From positions 50,170,972 through 50,234,971 of the forward strand of contig NC_064437.1 in the NCBI RefSeq assembly GCF_023343835.1: a stretch of DNA of 64,000 nucleotides, read 5' to 3'. The notes under the pieces are model-generated. The model worked only from the letters and a program-made list of their open reading frames with translations, had not been told where the DNA came from and did not search any database. Numbering within the stretch: the stretch's first letter is position 1; each line of letters opens with the position of its first letter. Made by a program: the position numbers and the translations under genes. This stretch comes from Lagopus muta. Lineage: Eukaryota; Chordata; Aves; Galliformes; Phasianidae. Shown in pieces: positions 24,101 to 36,041 of this stretch.

Positions 24101-27100
24101 TGTAGATATCCTGGCATTTGGGTCACTTCCTTTTCCATTGCACATAATTTTCAAAATGGAAAAGTGTTTTCCACTGTTTCTGGAACTGATTAGGAGGGCT
24201 TGTTTTCTCATCACACAGGGCAGCTTGCCTGCTTCTAGTGTGTATTCTTGCTCTCCGTTTTTCTTGGATTTCTCTCTCTCTGAATTTTCTATGGTCTTAC
24301 TGGCGTGTTTTCTAGGGTATGATTCAGAGCTATTTGCTTTGAGCGAGTTCCTGTTAATCACCTCTGTTTAAGTGGTAGTTTGTACTTCACGTAAGGATAA
24401 GATTAAAATAGGCTATTGTGGGGCTAAACTTGCATTTCAGATTTGTATTTGTAGTATATTCAACTTGTATTCTGCCTAAGAGAGTTAGTAAAGTTAGGGC
24501 TTGAAGATAAAGTTCAGTTTGACGGAACAGCTATCAACAGCGAAGTTAGGAAACATTCCTAAAGCTAGGTCTCTGCTCTCATGTCTGTGCAGATTTCATG
24601 TGAACAGACCATTGAAAGATGAGTTTGCAGAGCCCTGTGCTAGATTGGAGTGTCACAGTCCTGCAGCCCCACTGCTTTCATGCTGGTGCAAGGAGGGAGG
24701 AAGGGCTGGAACCTGGCCCAGATGTAATTGAAGCAGTGGATGGCAAGTTTCTGAGTGTGGAGAGTTCCTCTATATATTGGAAATTCCTTTTCAGCATGTT
24801 CAACATGCTTTATCTTCTTTGTTACAACAGTGCTTACAGGTGTTAATCTGGTCCTGTGTAATCATCTTTACAGGGTAGACTTACATAATTCCTACAAGTC
24901 CTGTGTGCATAAGATTATATGTAAATCAAGAGCTAGTTTTTATGTCCGTTTAATTTTCTATACGTGTCAGTGTGGAGATTTTCCACCCTTTGTTCATTCC
25001 TTCTCTATTAATACAGGATATGATTTGTGGTGTGAGCTCAAAGCCAGGTATTTAAACCATGAGCTCAGGTACAATCTTGAGACATCTCCGGAGGCTTGGT
25101 TTTCAGAAAGTTGTCTTTCTTATCCAGACAGGAAAGTGAGGTACCATGTCATGGACCCAGTACTGGGCATGTGGTATAACTCATCGCTTCTAAAATTCGT
25201 CTCCTATTTCAGTCTTTTCTTGGTTGCTGCTGGTAAAAGTACTTAAAGAGCTGCAACACTGGGCGAATGATGAGATTAGAGAATGATGGGTCCTTTATTA
25301 GCTGTGAGCTCTCTTACCAAAAAACAGCACTGCTTCTGTACGTCCCATGTCAGATAAGAATAAAGAGTAAGTTTTGTCTTTGAGTTGGTCATTATTTTAT
25401 TGGAAAAGCTGTTCTGTAAGTGAGAAAAGGGCTGGGATTTTTAGCCTCATGTGCTCTGGCTGTGCACTTTGAGCACTGCTGTTCTATTGGCACACCTACA
25501 AGGTGTTGTACTTCATTTCAAAATTGAACTGCCTCTGGAGAGACATTTCTTGCATTATGTAATGGCACATCTAATAATCTGTTCCTGTTTCTTTGCTCTA
25601 GATCGCTTGCACAACTCTTGACGTGGATCTAGTCTGTATAAATGTAACAGAGAAGCTTCCGTTTTACTTCCGAAGGCCTCCTGTAAATATGGTAAATTGA
25701 CACCTGTATTGTTTTTTTTTCTATTAAATGTCAGTCTGAATTGAAGTCCCTACAGTTTCCTTTTCACCATTCCCATTCAAGTGGTTCTTTTTATTTTCTT
25801 GCATAATGTATTGTTTTAGATGTCCTTCACTTCAAGGCCTCCACTTGCAGCATTTAATACGCATTGATGTGCGTTCGTTCTTTTTCCTTTCTGTCCTCTG
25901 CTTCTGAAGACAGAAAAGATGTTTCCAAGGAGTGGAAGCAGAACCTTATGACTATTGCTGTGCCAGTGAGATGTAGTGTGATTGCTGACAGAGCTGCCTC
26001 CCAAACCAGAAGGGATTGTACAGCTGTAAATAGTCTTGTAATTTGAAAGATGGGAGAATGTGAATGACAGTATTGATTTGGGAGAAGGATGTTGTGTTAG
26101 ATATTCGGAGGGCGATGTATTGAAACCCTACTTAATCAAAGGAATGTCTTGGGAAGTAAACTAAATGTGGGATTGCTCAATATCTGCTGTGGGACTCAAA
26201 CTAACTATCTGTATGTATTAAGTATTTTATTAATATAATTCTGCCTACTGTAGGTGATTTGGCAGAAAATTTAATCTGAACACGTGGTTACTTGAACCAG
26301 TATTTTCTTTTAAGTTTATGTCAAGGTTTGTTCTGCTTGGATGTTTTTGGCTGTTGTGTAGTCCTTAGTGCTTTAGGATTTAAAGCTGGAACTGGCTAGA
26401 AATCCTGCTTCTGTCTTTTAGAGAAACTTCGACCTAGAAAAACCAGAATCAACCCTGAAACAGAACAAAAGTAGCTATTTGGAATTTACCACAGACTTAA
26501 AATTCAGTATTCCATTTGGAATAAAAATCTTGTATAAAATGTTGTCTGAAAGTACCCTCACTGCTTGAAACTCTAGGAGCTGACCCAGGTGAGGAGATAC
26601 TTCCCTCACAAGCTGTTTCTCGTCTTCTGCACTCCGAGCTTCAAGGCAGTCTCTCAGACTGGTTCTGTGCATCCTCAGGCAGTGAGGTTTGGTTGTTTTG
26701 ATGCCAGGCAGGCAGACTAGCTGCCAGCTGGAGGAGCAGGCATGAGGTTAAAAGTATCCTTACCTTGAAATTGGTGTATTGCCATTACCCGTTTTGGTTT
26801 TGATAAATACAGTTGTCTTGTTTGCAGATGTTGGACTAGCTCTGTGTAAAACATTTAAAATGTACATAGCTTCTACTGAGCTTCCATGCAGCTGTTATGG
26901 CTGGGTTAATTCCGTCTGTATTCAATTACTGGACTCTCTTACTGCATTAGCATTGTAGTGTTTTATAATATGAGTGGAAGCACAAAGTAGCATTTTGCAC
27001 AAATGTATTATAGACCAAGGAATGAGAAACTCCTAGCTTGGAATTGTCTTTACCACTGTGTATCCTACAGGAAGTTGTTCAACCTTTCTCTGTATTTTTG

Positions 27101-30100
27101 AGAGAACAGGAATACAAGGCTTTGGTGAGGTACTTCCACAGATGGCAAAGAATGTTAAAGCAACTGAATATACACTAAGTTCTGCTATTTGGAAACTTTA
27201 CTGTGACCTGCTGTTCTTTAAAATGATCACAAACAGCAGCACAGTGCTGTGAGAGAGAGGAGACAGGACCTCACTGCTACATTTGTGCAAAGATGAATTC
27301 CTCATATGCAAGATGTGGTTGCTGTGGAAAGCAGTGTTATTGCTTATCGCCAGCAGTGGAACAGGAGGAGGAGGGTCCTGGAAGTTTCTGGGATCAGCAG
27401 TTTATGATCAGCAGTAGTTACTTGCTTCATCCTCTCTGAGACAGTGGAAAGCCAATTACAACTATTAAGTAGGTGTTATTTCTTTGCTCATTAAACCTCA
27501 TCTTTCTATCCTCCCAAGAAACACAACTGGTGTACAGTGAAATTTTTTCTCCCTGCACTTCATATGATGCTGGAACAGTATCTCCTTCATTTTTTTTCAT
27601 AACACAGTTAAACTGTGAATAAATTGCATCAATGATAGTCAGTGGTTGTTAGATTGTTCTGCTTCTCTCCTTTTGATTTTTGTTCACTTCCTTTCATGTG
27701 AAGGCAATAGATCGAGGCATTTACTTTGAACTTCTTTACACGCCTGCCATCAAAGACTCCACAATGAGAAGATACACAATTTCAAATGCGATCAGCCTGA
27801 TGCAGATCTGCAAAGGAAAGGTAAGCTCTCAAAGTGAAAGCAAGCTAATTAATTTGGTTCAAATTCTCCTGGAGTTGAAGACTGAGCCATTTTAAATGAG
27901 TGTTGATGACAGGGTTTATGAAGCTGTGACTGAATCTTTGCCTACTGATACAAGAACGTGATTATTCTGGTTCCAGATACTTCCAGCCATGCACCTCTGT
28001 ATGCTATCCTCTTAACCTGTCAAACTGCTTGGTTCTTCTTTTCAGAATAACCTATCTGTTATTTTGGTATGTAATACCCAGAACAAAAGGAAAAAAGTTT
28101 GCACTAGAACTGAAATCCATGCATCTCTTTAAAATCCCCCACTTCAAAGGTCTGATTCACCAAAAGCACTTTTTTGAAAACATACCTTGAACATGGGGGA
28201 GAAAAAAAAAAAGGTAGAAATCCTGTTTGTTTAACTGTTAGGAAATCCCCACTGTAGAGAACAGATCCAACAGCTTGCTGGCTCCAAGCCAAGGTTTTGC
28301 TGAAATCAGATCAACTGCATTCTTCCCTGCTACTGAAACCAAGGGAAGAAGTAATCCTTGCAGCTGAGATGCCAGTACTCCATTGCTTTCATGCCTCGCC
28401 TCCTCTCAGGCCACCAAGCTAAGCTCCCTGCTATGTCGGTCCTCTCAGGCTGCATGCTTTTAAAAGGGAAGCGTATAGTAGTACGTATCGGAGTTAAAAG
28501 AGATTGTAGCTCCCATCATTCTTACTAGGAAGGACTTTTGCTGTATTTAGCTAGTCTAGAGAAGCCTAAACTGGTGTTACCCTGCAGATGCAACCTGAAG
28601 TAGGATATAGAGCTTGGGAGGCCAATTAAAAGCAGAATTGTCATTATTGCAGTTCCCCATAGGAGTGGTTACCTGTCTTATAGGACGGGAGTCTCTAAAC
28701 AGATGAGTACAGAAAAAATGAGCACTTAACATGATCTTTCCTGAGAAGCTTATCTCTGGAGGTTAGTCACACAAAATACTGACTTAAACAAAAGGCACGT
28801 GCACACAGAGACATGTAGGACACCTCCTTGCCAGCTCTCCTCTTTCCTATATGCAGCTGAACATTTCTCACTCAGTTGCTTATTTGTATTGCACAAGTTG
28901 AGTTAGCATCACAGAGTGAGAGTTTGGTCTGTGTACAAGAGCCTTTTCTTTCTGCATGTGTCTATTTAATACACCATTTGTGTGTGGGAGGTAAACTGTC
29001 TGACGCTGGACTCCATGATTTGTTGTAAGCCAATTGGAAAAGCTAGAAATGGATTACTAGTTTGTCATTGTTTCTTGCCTATATTTTTTGTTTCTGGGCT
29101 TGTTACCTTGTGGGCCAGCAGAGAAAACTATTAGTGCTTACTGGCAGTTTCTCTATCAGTTATATAAAGGCTCTTTTTACCAAGATGTAGTGAGGTTGTT
29201 CCATGGGCTGCTTTCATTGGCACTTTGCACGTCAGTCACCTTTTGTACAGCTTTTTGTACACTTTTTTTAAAGGTGCTGAGTTTGTAGCGGCTTTTGGAT
29301 CTGTTTGTTTTTCCTGTTATAGTAGCACGGAGAAACTTCTGGAAACTTAGTGGCCAAGGAGCTGACCTTCAGCAGAGTCCCTAGAATATTTGAAAATGTG
29401 CAGGGAATGTGGGAGGGACCTGCTTGCCTTGTCGGACAGAAGGTGCATGTAGCCACAGTCCTTCACATTCTGTGTTTTGGTAGCAGCGTTACGTACTGCA
29501 CCCAGAGCAGTGTGCTGAAGAGCTGCTTTCTCTTTTACCTGAGGAGATGATGGTTTGCCTTTGAGTTTTTCCCTTAGCCCTTGCCTTGAACTTGCCTTTG
29601 CCTGCTTCTCCTCTGTTTGCTAGCTGTACTTTTCTTGTCTGTTTGTCTCCTCCCTTCTTACCCAATCCTCTAACTGGAAGTCAGTTAGCTTTGAATCAGC
29701 CAGGACATGTCTCCAGTACACAGCAGTGAACCACGGTCCTGCAAGGATGGGTTCAAGATGGCATAGCTGCTCTGGGAGCTTTTCTGAGTTGAGAAGACAG
29801 GAATTGGTTTTTACAGCTCAGAGCAGCAGACACATTTTCACAGTGAACTCTCACAGTCAGCACCAATGAAGCTCAAAAGCACCCTTGAGGTCTGTAGTAC
29901 AGTCACTTTAAAGATGAACTACACAGAAGGAAACAAACTAGGCTCTGTGCTGTTAAGTCACTTTGATGTATGAATTGCTTCTGCTTCTGGCTTTCCTTAT
30001 GCTTGTGCAGAGTTCTCAGCCCCTCCTTTTCCTTCTCGACACATGAGGAAACCTTGGGCACAGTGTGCACAGTGCAGTCATTTCCATACAAACAGCTCTT

Positions 30101-33100
30101 TCATGGTTTGTGTTCTAGCTGTGTACAGAGCATTTTCTTCCAATATCTGCCCTGCTCTTTGCTGAGGGGACAGTGGGACGAGTGAGCAGTACTTTGGAAA
30201 GGGATCATAAGCCCTACCATGTAACTGGAGGTGGTGTGGTGTGTTGGTGGTACTGACGTCAGAGAGGTACTGCCTCAGTACCAATTTCATTGTTGCGCAC
30301 TCAAGCAGGAATCCCCAAAGCTTTTATTTTATATATGTATGATATATATATATATATATGTATTTTATTTTTATATATATATGTATATGTATATATATAT
30401 ATTTTTTTTTTTTTAAGTGTGTGGAATCTTTTTTCTGCTGCAGTTTTCTGCCTGCACTAAACAATCTTCCCTTGAGTGAGCATCCTTAGTGGCTTAACAT
30501 TAGAAGAGCACTGGCAGCTGAGCTGTGCTATCTGCCAGCCCCTGAGCAGTCATGTACCTGTTGTGTAGAAAACATTTGGCAGTGAAGGGAGGAGGATGTC
30601 TTTCTGCCTGGTGCTTTTCATGGGGATGGAGGTTTGGTGTGAATTGGCTGCCTTTACCTGAATGCAGACTGGTTTCCTCCATCAGCATGAGTTTGATTAA
30701 GCTAGCATGATAAGGTTGGGTTTCACTGCAATGCAAAGAGTAGGTTGAAAATTTGGGAGAGTCAGGGTGCCTAGAGCTGTGGTTTGTAAGCTGCATCTGA
30801 GGGATCCTGGGATTCTCTTACAAGTTCATCCATGCCTTCCTTAGTATAATGCTCAGCATCCACCCTGTGCCTGACTGCTCTCACGTGGCTCCCTGTCCCT
30901 TTCAGCTACTGTCACCAAAGGCAGTAGTACTTAACACAGTGTACACAACTCTGCATTTCTTCATTTCCCTTCAAGTCCCTTCAAAGTTCCCTATAAGAGA
31001 TATGCTTGTTTAATAGCATCATTAAGATTTATACTTCTTGGCCATAGCTCTCTAAAAGGTGCAGTGCTCATTCAGCTCATACCTCTCTGTGCTGAGGTTT
31101 ATAGCTACAAAGAACAACTTGTCCCTGTGGCTCTCTCTCTGTAGATACTGGGGAGATAGCTTGGGCTTATTTCAAACTAATACCTGGCTGGAGTTCTGTT
31201 CATCTGAGTGCACTGGACACTCACAGTTAATTGTGTTGTCACCCTGAACTTAGCAAATGCTCATGAAGTCCTTGCTGTTCGTAAGTTTTCCATTTCTTGA
31301 TGCTGTCTGACAGATGAATGTTTGTTCTTTTATTCTCTTGTGTTTTGCAGAACATCGTTATATCTAGTGCAGCTGAAAGAGTAAGTCCTGGATTTTTGTT
31401 CAAGTGAAAACAGTTTGAGCATTTATTTTCAGCTCAAAATACTTAAAATTACAATTTTTACATGTTAATATATAACTAAAGTTCTAAGATTTCAACCTTG
31501 TGTGTTTTTAATCAACTGTTTTACTGAAGAATTGTGCGGGTTTTTTTTTAATCTGTTTGTTTTGCTTTGCTTTTGTCGATATGGTTTTTTCTGTGACAGT
31601 TTTCTTCACAGTCCTGGACTCTGTTTTGCAAAATAGTGGTATTTTCCTGATTGTTGTAGTATATCTTCAGCAGCTTGCTATTATGTAGCATTTATGTTTC
31701 CCTTCCTGAATGGCTGCTTCTGCAAACAGCTCTATCCTATGTGCTCACATTCTGCCAGCCTCCAACCTTCTTTGTTGTTTTTTTGTTGTTTTTTTTTTTT
31801 TTTCTAGCCTCTAGAACTACGAGGTCCTTATGATGTGGCTAATCTGTATCCTTTTTCCAAGTCAGAAATGGGAGTTAATAGTAACATGCAGAACTTTAAT
31901 TGGTTTTGAGATTTTCCATCCATTGCTCTCCTTGAACTTTAGCTAGTGATGCTTGTTGGTGACTAATTCAATGAAACAGAGTGCATTGTGGGTGTGGAAG
32001 GAGCTACACAGATTCTTGGTCATGAAGCGACGTGATCTGTTGCTGTAAATAGTGATGTCTGAGTACGGTTACAGGTGAATTCTATGTTGTGATGTGTTGA
32101 TATTTGTGTTGAGTGTAAGTGGGAGAAGGAGTAAAAACCCCATAATCATAAATCTTTGAATAAGAAAACTTTGAAGTCGGCGAGCACTGTGGACTAAACC
32201 AGAAATTAATTCTGATCTCAAAGGCACTCAGTCTTTGACAGAAGAAGCCATAAAACCATGTTTTTATTTAGGAAGAATAAGGCTCTTATCTTAGTACTAG
32301 TTTGATTCTTAATTTTTCAGTCCTTAGTTCCATATGTACAATCAAGTAAAGGACTGTGTTCTCGATAGGGAGCATCATTTCTCCCTTTCTTTCAGGAATT
32401 CAGATGTTTTTCCTCCTCCCCGCCCCCAGGTGTGTGTCCAGATTGCCTCTCAAAGGCAACGTGCGCTCTGAGTCGCTCTGAGTCGTGAGAACCGTGTGGG
32501 AGGGTTTACGGGCTGGAAGGATTTTATGTGTAACATCTCCTTCCCTCTTTAAAAAAGCAGTAAGGCTTAACTCAAATTAACATACCTAGTTTGGTGTCAT
32601 CCCTATTCAAGGTGGCTGGGAATTTTTCAGTGTAATGCTTTTGTATTAGACAGTGCCCTTTCCCACAAAGCTGAGTTTTTCAAGGGGTACCTTTTTATTT
32701 GATTCTACGTTCTAAATAAAAAGATTCCTATGTTGACAGACCTTTGTTTTCAAATGACAGCTGCTTGTCTGGAAAAAAGCAGCATTGACAGGAGCCTTCC
32801 AGGAGGGCTCCTGGGGAACTGTAGCCAGGAGAATTGGGTGCCTCAGGTCTCTGCCTCTGGGTAACCTTATACAAAATGTCACTCCAAGTTACAGCGCTGC
32901 TAATTCCCAGTTATTTGTAGAGTAAGCAAATCTGTCATACAGTCTTCCTTGTTCTTTTTTTTTTTTTTTTTCTTCCTGTGAATTTTGATCCTGAACAAAC
33001 TTGACAGAGGCTTGCTGTTTGGCTTGTCTGAAGGCGAAGCCAAGGCAGCTGTGTCCACCAACTGCAGAGCCACTGTGCTTCATGGAGGTAAGTGAAAAGC

Positions 33101-36041
33101 ATGTGCAAACTTAATTCTTGCCTTTGTTAAGGTAAGTTCAGGTCAGTGCATGTTTTCCAAAAGGTCTGAGACCATAGAGAGCAAGTCAACTTGGGGTCTT
33201 TCCTCCCTTGTTCAGTGCGTGAAAAGGAACTTCTGCAGCAAGAGATGATTTCTGTGCTAGCAAATCACTGGCTGAATTGGTAGTGCTGTCTGTACTGGAG
33301 TACTTGCTTAACCACATTAAAAAGACACATTGTTTAGCTACAACACAGATCTGCCCGTTCTCCTGCATTTTGGAAATACTGTTTGTTTCAGAAAGAATTG
33401 AATGCTCCTATCTGTGACAGCAGCAGAAACTATGTCACTGACTTCAAAACACATTCATCCAGATTTTCTTGCATTTGCCCTCTTGCAGCATGACCACAGA
33501 AGCAGTTGTTGCTGTGTTTCCCTGATACTTCATTATGTAGTCTACTTCAGACTAGCTCACTTTTTGGTGTGGACCATTTCAAACTTGATGCAAAATCTGA
33601 AGTCCCGTGTGCCTGATGCTTAGGAGGAGATGTTTCATATGGTGTACCATGACTTTTAGTTTTGGTGAAACGAAACTTGCTTCCTTATACTCACCAGAGG
33701 AAGTTTGCAGTAGCTTTCTTCTATATTTGTCCATTTTAATATTAAAGAAAGTAGAAATTTAGCTTTTTGCCACCTGCAGAAATTAGAAGGTTTTATTATA
33801 TGTCCTGATAGCAGTTTGTGTTCTAGCAATCAATGTAGACCCTCACTTCGCTTTGTGACCCTTCCATTCACCTTCTCTGACCTCCCTTTCATATGCTTAT
33901 TTGCTGGTTCTTGGTGTTCCTAGATTTTTACTGTGTATTCTAATAGCAATTTAATTTTGTCACCAAGTTGTATCTAGCTGTTAATTTTTACTGCTTCTAG
34001 AATTTGTTGGATAAGTAGGTTCTAGTCTTCTTAACTTCTGTTGCTCTAAGTTGCAAACTCATGATAGAATTTGGTTAGTATCTGTTATTTTAGTAGAATT
34101 GCGGTTTTAATGTGCTGTAAATTCACAGTGAGGAGCTTTGATCTCTTCAAGAGTGCATTTCTATGAACAGGGTCATCCAGCCTGCTACACTACTCATCTA
34201 CATAGTGACAGTGTGTTGGAAGAATTTCTCACAGAATCACAGAATTGTAGGGGTTGGAAAGGACCTCTAGAGATAGAGTCCAACCCCCCTGCCAAAGCAG
34301 GTTCCCTACACCAGGTCGCACAGGTAGGCGTCCAGGCGAGTCTTGAACATCTCCAGAGAAGGAGACTCCACAACCCTCTTGGGCAGCCTGTTCCAGTGCT
34401 CCATCACCCTCACCGTAAAGAAGTTCTTGCGCACATTTGTGAGGAACTTCCTCTGCTGCAGCTTATGTCCGTTTCCTTTTGTCCTGTCTCCACGTACCAC
34501 TGAAAAGAGACAGGCCTCACCACTATGGCCCCCACACCTCAGGTATTTATTAACCTGGATTCCATCCCCTCTCACTCGTCTTTTCTCAAGGCTAAACAGA
34601 CCCAGTTCCCTCAGCCTTTCTTCATAGGGGAGATGCTCCAGGCCCTTCACCATCTTCGTGCCCCTCCGCTGGACTCTTTCCAAGAGATCCCTGTCTTTTT
34701 TGTACTGGGGAGCCCAGAACTGGACACAGTACTCCAGATGAGGCCTTACCAGGGCAGAGTAGAGGGGGAGGATCACCTCCCTCGACCTGCTGGCCACGCT
34801 CTTTTTAATGCACCCCAGAATGCCATTGGCCTTTTTGGCCACAAGGGCACACTGCTGGCTCATGGCCAACCTGTTGTCCATCAGGACGCCCAGGTCCCTC
34901 TCTGCAGAGCTCCTCTCCAGCAGCTCATCCCCCAGCCTGTACTGGTGCATGCAATTATTCCTCCCTAGGTGCAGAACCCTACACTTGCTTTTGTTGAACC
35001 TCATCTGGTTTCTTACTGCCCAGCTCTCCAGCCTGTCCAGGTCTTGCTGAATGGCAGCACAGCCTTCAGGCGTGTCAGCCAATCCTCCCAACTTCGTATC
35101 ATCAGCAGATTTGCTAATAACTTGCATAAACTTCTCTCCAGTTTATGTGGAATTTCTCAAGACCTTCATTTTTCTTACCTATGAAGTTAAAAAAAAAAAC
35201 AGGTGTAATTTTCCCATGCCCCAAAAAATAGTAGACCAGAGTAAGTCAGTATATTTTGGCAAGTTTCGTACGAAGCCACTTTGCTAGCAAGAGTATTTGT
35301 TAGTAGCCTTGTCTACCTCAAATCTGCAGTTTGCAGAGAAGCCTTATACTAGTGGTTCTGAAGTTGGACTGGTTTTACTGGGTGTTTGGCAAACGTATGA
35401 GGAGTACCAAGAGTAGCATGATATGGTAATGCCGAGAGTTCTGCAAATAGAATGTTTGTTTGAATGCTATGAAGCTGCTTACTTTGTTTGTATATGTGAG
35501 TCTCTGCCAATATAGCTGTGCCAGTGTAGCCTTTTTAAGAACCCTGAAGTATGTGAATATTTATTTGTTTTATTTGAGAACGTTGTTTTGCTCAGAAATA
35601 CTGAAATGCTTTTTTGACATGTGCTCAAGAATGTGTCTTTCTGTGGATACAGAACTAATAAAGCGTGCTTTCCTTCGGTTTCAAGCGTGTCCTCCCCACC
35701 CTCTCTCCCCCCAAGTCCCAGCAGACTCCCTCATTCTTGCTCTATTTCTGCACCCAACCTCATATTTCCCACTTCAGTTTCCTGAGTGTGTCCTATGTTC
35801 TGCCAATGCAAGTTGCTTACCTGCTGTGTGTGCTGCGTGGCTGGCTGGGAAGCATGCTGAATTGCAGTGAGTGTGCATGAAGTGCATTAGTGTAGGTTTA
35901 TTTGAGGTAATTCAGTTTTGTTTGTGTATTCCAGAAACTCGGAAGAGTGCCTGTGGGGTAGTATACACAGTGAAGAAGCCTCACAAAATTGAGGAGGAAG
36001 AAACTGTGCCAGCCTGCAAAAAGGCTAAGACTCAAGCTTGA
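17910..36041 (+). CDS. RPP30: Ribonuclease P/MRP protein subunit p30 (complete gene, 11 coding exons)
   Basis: RPP30 is a protein subunit of nuclear RNase P, which removes tRNA 5' leaders, and of RNase MRP, which acts in pre-rRNA processing; both act mainly in the nucleus/nucleolus. Coding exons join 17910-17991, 18736-18791, 19101-19157, 19879-19953, 20488-20559, 25602-25691, 27704-27820, 31351-31380, 31808-31845, 33008-33087 and 35935-36041. The sum is 804 bases, or 267 residues plus stop, against 268 in human as I recall. All junctions are GT-AG and in frame. Residues from about 5 to 225 form the RNase P p30 (PHP-like TIM-barrel) domain. Strongly conserved blocks are [15 protein letters not shown] (about 74-88), [12 protein letters not shown] (about 159-170) and GPYDVANL (199-206). 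The C-terminus is acidic then basic (EEEE...KKAK), a likely nuclear-localisation tail. The start gives [10 protein letters not shown], matching the family N-terminus. The gene is convergent with ANKRD1 and divergent from HTR7. Confidence 0.97.
18736..18791 (+). CDS. RPP30: RPP30 coding exon 2
   Basis: Acceptor ctttag; encodes residues 28-46 ([19 protein letters not shown]) and ends on a codon boundary at CAG|gtaatt. Confidence 0.96.
19101..19157 (+). CDS. RPP30: RPP30 coding exon 3
   Basis: Acceptor ttttaag; encodes residues 47-65 ([19 protein letters not shown]); donor CAG|gtgtgt. The exon is 57 bases, phase 0 at both ends. Confidence 0.96.
19879..19953 (+). CDS. RPP30: RPP30 coding exon 4
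   Basis: Encodes residues 66-90, including the highly conserved [15 protein letters not shown] block of the p30 barrel. Acceptor catag, donor TTG|gtaagt; 75 bases, phase 0 at both ends. Confidence 0.97.
20488..20559 (+). CDS. RPP30: RPP30 coding exon 5
   Basis: Encodes residues 91-114 ([20 protein letters not shown]...), a conserved p30 strand/helix segment. Acceptor tttgtag, donor CAT|gtaagt. Confidence 0.97.
21156..21189. repeat. Poly(T) tract, 34 bases
   Basis: An uninterrupted homopolymer in RPP30 intron 5. On the minus strand it is a poly(A), but no processed-retrocopy body is recognisable beside it. Length is likely to vary between individuals and to be prone to sequencing error. Confidence 0.95.
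21480..22350 (+). mobile_element. CR1 LINE, long degenerate copy
   Basis: Plus-orientation CR1 in RPP30 intron 5. The 5' part carries the RT-region blocks AAAAAGGCAGTGTCACACCC and CTGACCTGTCAGCCTCACCT. Later come ATCCTGAGCTGCATCAAAAG, GTTCAGTTTGGAGAAGAGAA and the tail GTAGGTGTCCCTGTTCATTG. Internal sequence, including the catalytic-motif region, is deleted around 21780-21820, and the frame is broken many times. It shares the tail type of the copy at 41170. Confidence 0.9.
25602..25691 (+). CDS. RPP30: RPP30 coding exon 6
   Basis: Encodes residues 115-144 ([20 protein letters not shown]...), ending at ATG|gtaaat. 90 bases, phase 0 at both ends. A conserved barrel segment. Confidence 0.97.
27704..27820 (+). 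CDS. RPP30: RPP30 coding exon 7
   Basis: The largest exon (117 bases): residues 145-183, including [20 protein letters not shown] and [10 protein letters not shown], the strongest family signature. The acceptor (tcatgtgaag) has a poor pyrimidine tract; donor AAG|gtaagc is good. Confidence 0.97.
27821..31350 (+). other. RPP30: RPP30 intron 7
   Basis: An intron of 3530 bases with no recognised exon or mobile element. The only notable item is the (TA)n/poly(T) block at 30330-30414. Several short frames exist, but none shows a known domain. Confidence 0.8.
30330..30414. repeat. (TA)n / (TATG)n / poly(T) compound microsatellite
   Basis: About 70 bases of TA-rich dinucleotides with interspersed TG steps, running into a T-run, in RPP30 intron 7. 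It is probably highly polymorphic. Confidence 0.92.
31351..31380 (+). CDS. RPP30: RPP30 coding exon 8 (30-base microexon)
   Basis: Encodes exactly ten residues, [10 protein letters not shown] (184-193), between tgttttgcag and gtaagt. The peptide is almost the human NVIISSAAER. It is phase 0 at both ends, so skipping would delete ten residues without a frameshift. Confidence 0.95.
31808..31845 (+). CDS. RPP30: RPP30 coding exon 9
   Basis: Encodes residues 194-205 plus two bases of codon 206 ([12 protein letters not shown] then CT). Acceptor tttctag lies after a long T-run. The donor, AATCT|gtatcc, is weak, but the reading frame and family alignment require it. Confidence 0.93.
33008..33087 (+). 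CDS. RPP30: RPP30 coding exon 10
   Basis: Completes Leu206 and encodes 207-232 plus one base of codon 233 ([20 protein letters not shown]...). The acceptor, cttgacag, is weak locally, with the strong T-tract about 30 bases further upstream. Donor GGAG|gtaagt. Confidence 0.94.
34228..35130 (-). mobile_element. CR1 LINE, long 3' copy with open frame (minus strand)
   Basis: A 5'-truncated CR1 in minus orientation in RPP30 intron 10, antisense to the gene. From 35127 to 34306 it keeps an uninterrupted 273-codon frame. The frame begins at the reverse-transcriptase catalytic block ([16 protein letters not shown], where active elements have FADD) and continues through [21 protein letters not shown] and the C-terminal [15 protein letters not shown]. 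After the stop come the short 3' untranslated region and terminal repeats (CAGAATCACAGAATTG on the plus strand at about 34231). It lacks the endonuclease and most of the reverse transcriptase, so it cannot move by itself. The intact frame suggests the youngest CR1 in the window. Confidence 0.95.
35935..36041 (+). CDS. RPP30: RPP30 coding exon 11 (C-terminus and stop)
   Basis: Acceptor gtattccag. Completes Glu233 and encodes 234-267 ([20 protein letters not shown]..., ending KKAKTQA) then TGA. The basic KKAK near the end fits a nuclear-localisation signal. Confidence 0.95.

Larger units (their letters stand above)
20560..25601 (+). other. RPP30: RPP30 intron 5
   Basis: The longest RPP30 intron (5042 bases). 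It holds an uninterrupted 34-T run at 21156-21189 and a CR1 copy at about 21480-22350. From 22350 to 25601 I see only unassigned intronic sequence; the open frames there show no recognisable family. Confidence 0.85.

Noticed and set aside
34138-35050. Plus-strand frames of 80-147 codons at the intron 10 CR1
   Set aside because: Antisense shadows of the genuine CR1 ORF2 remnant on the minus strand.
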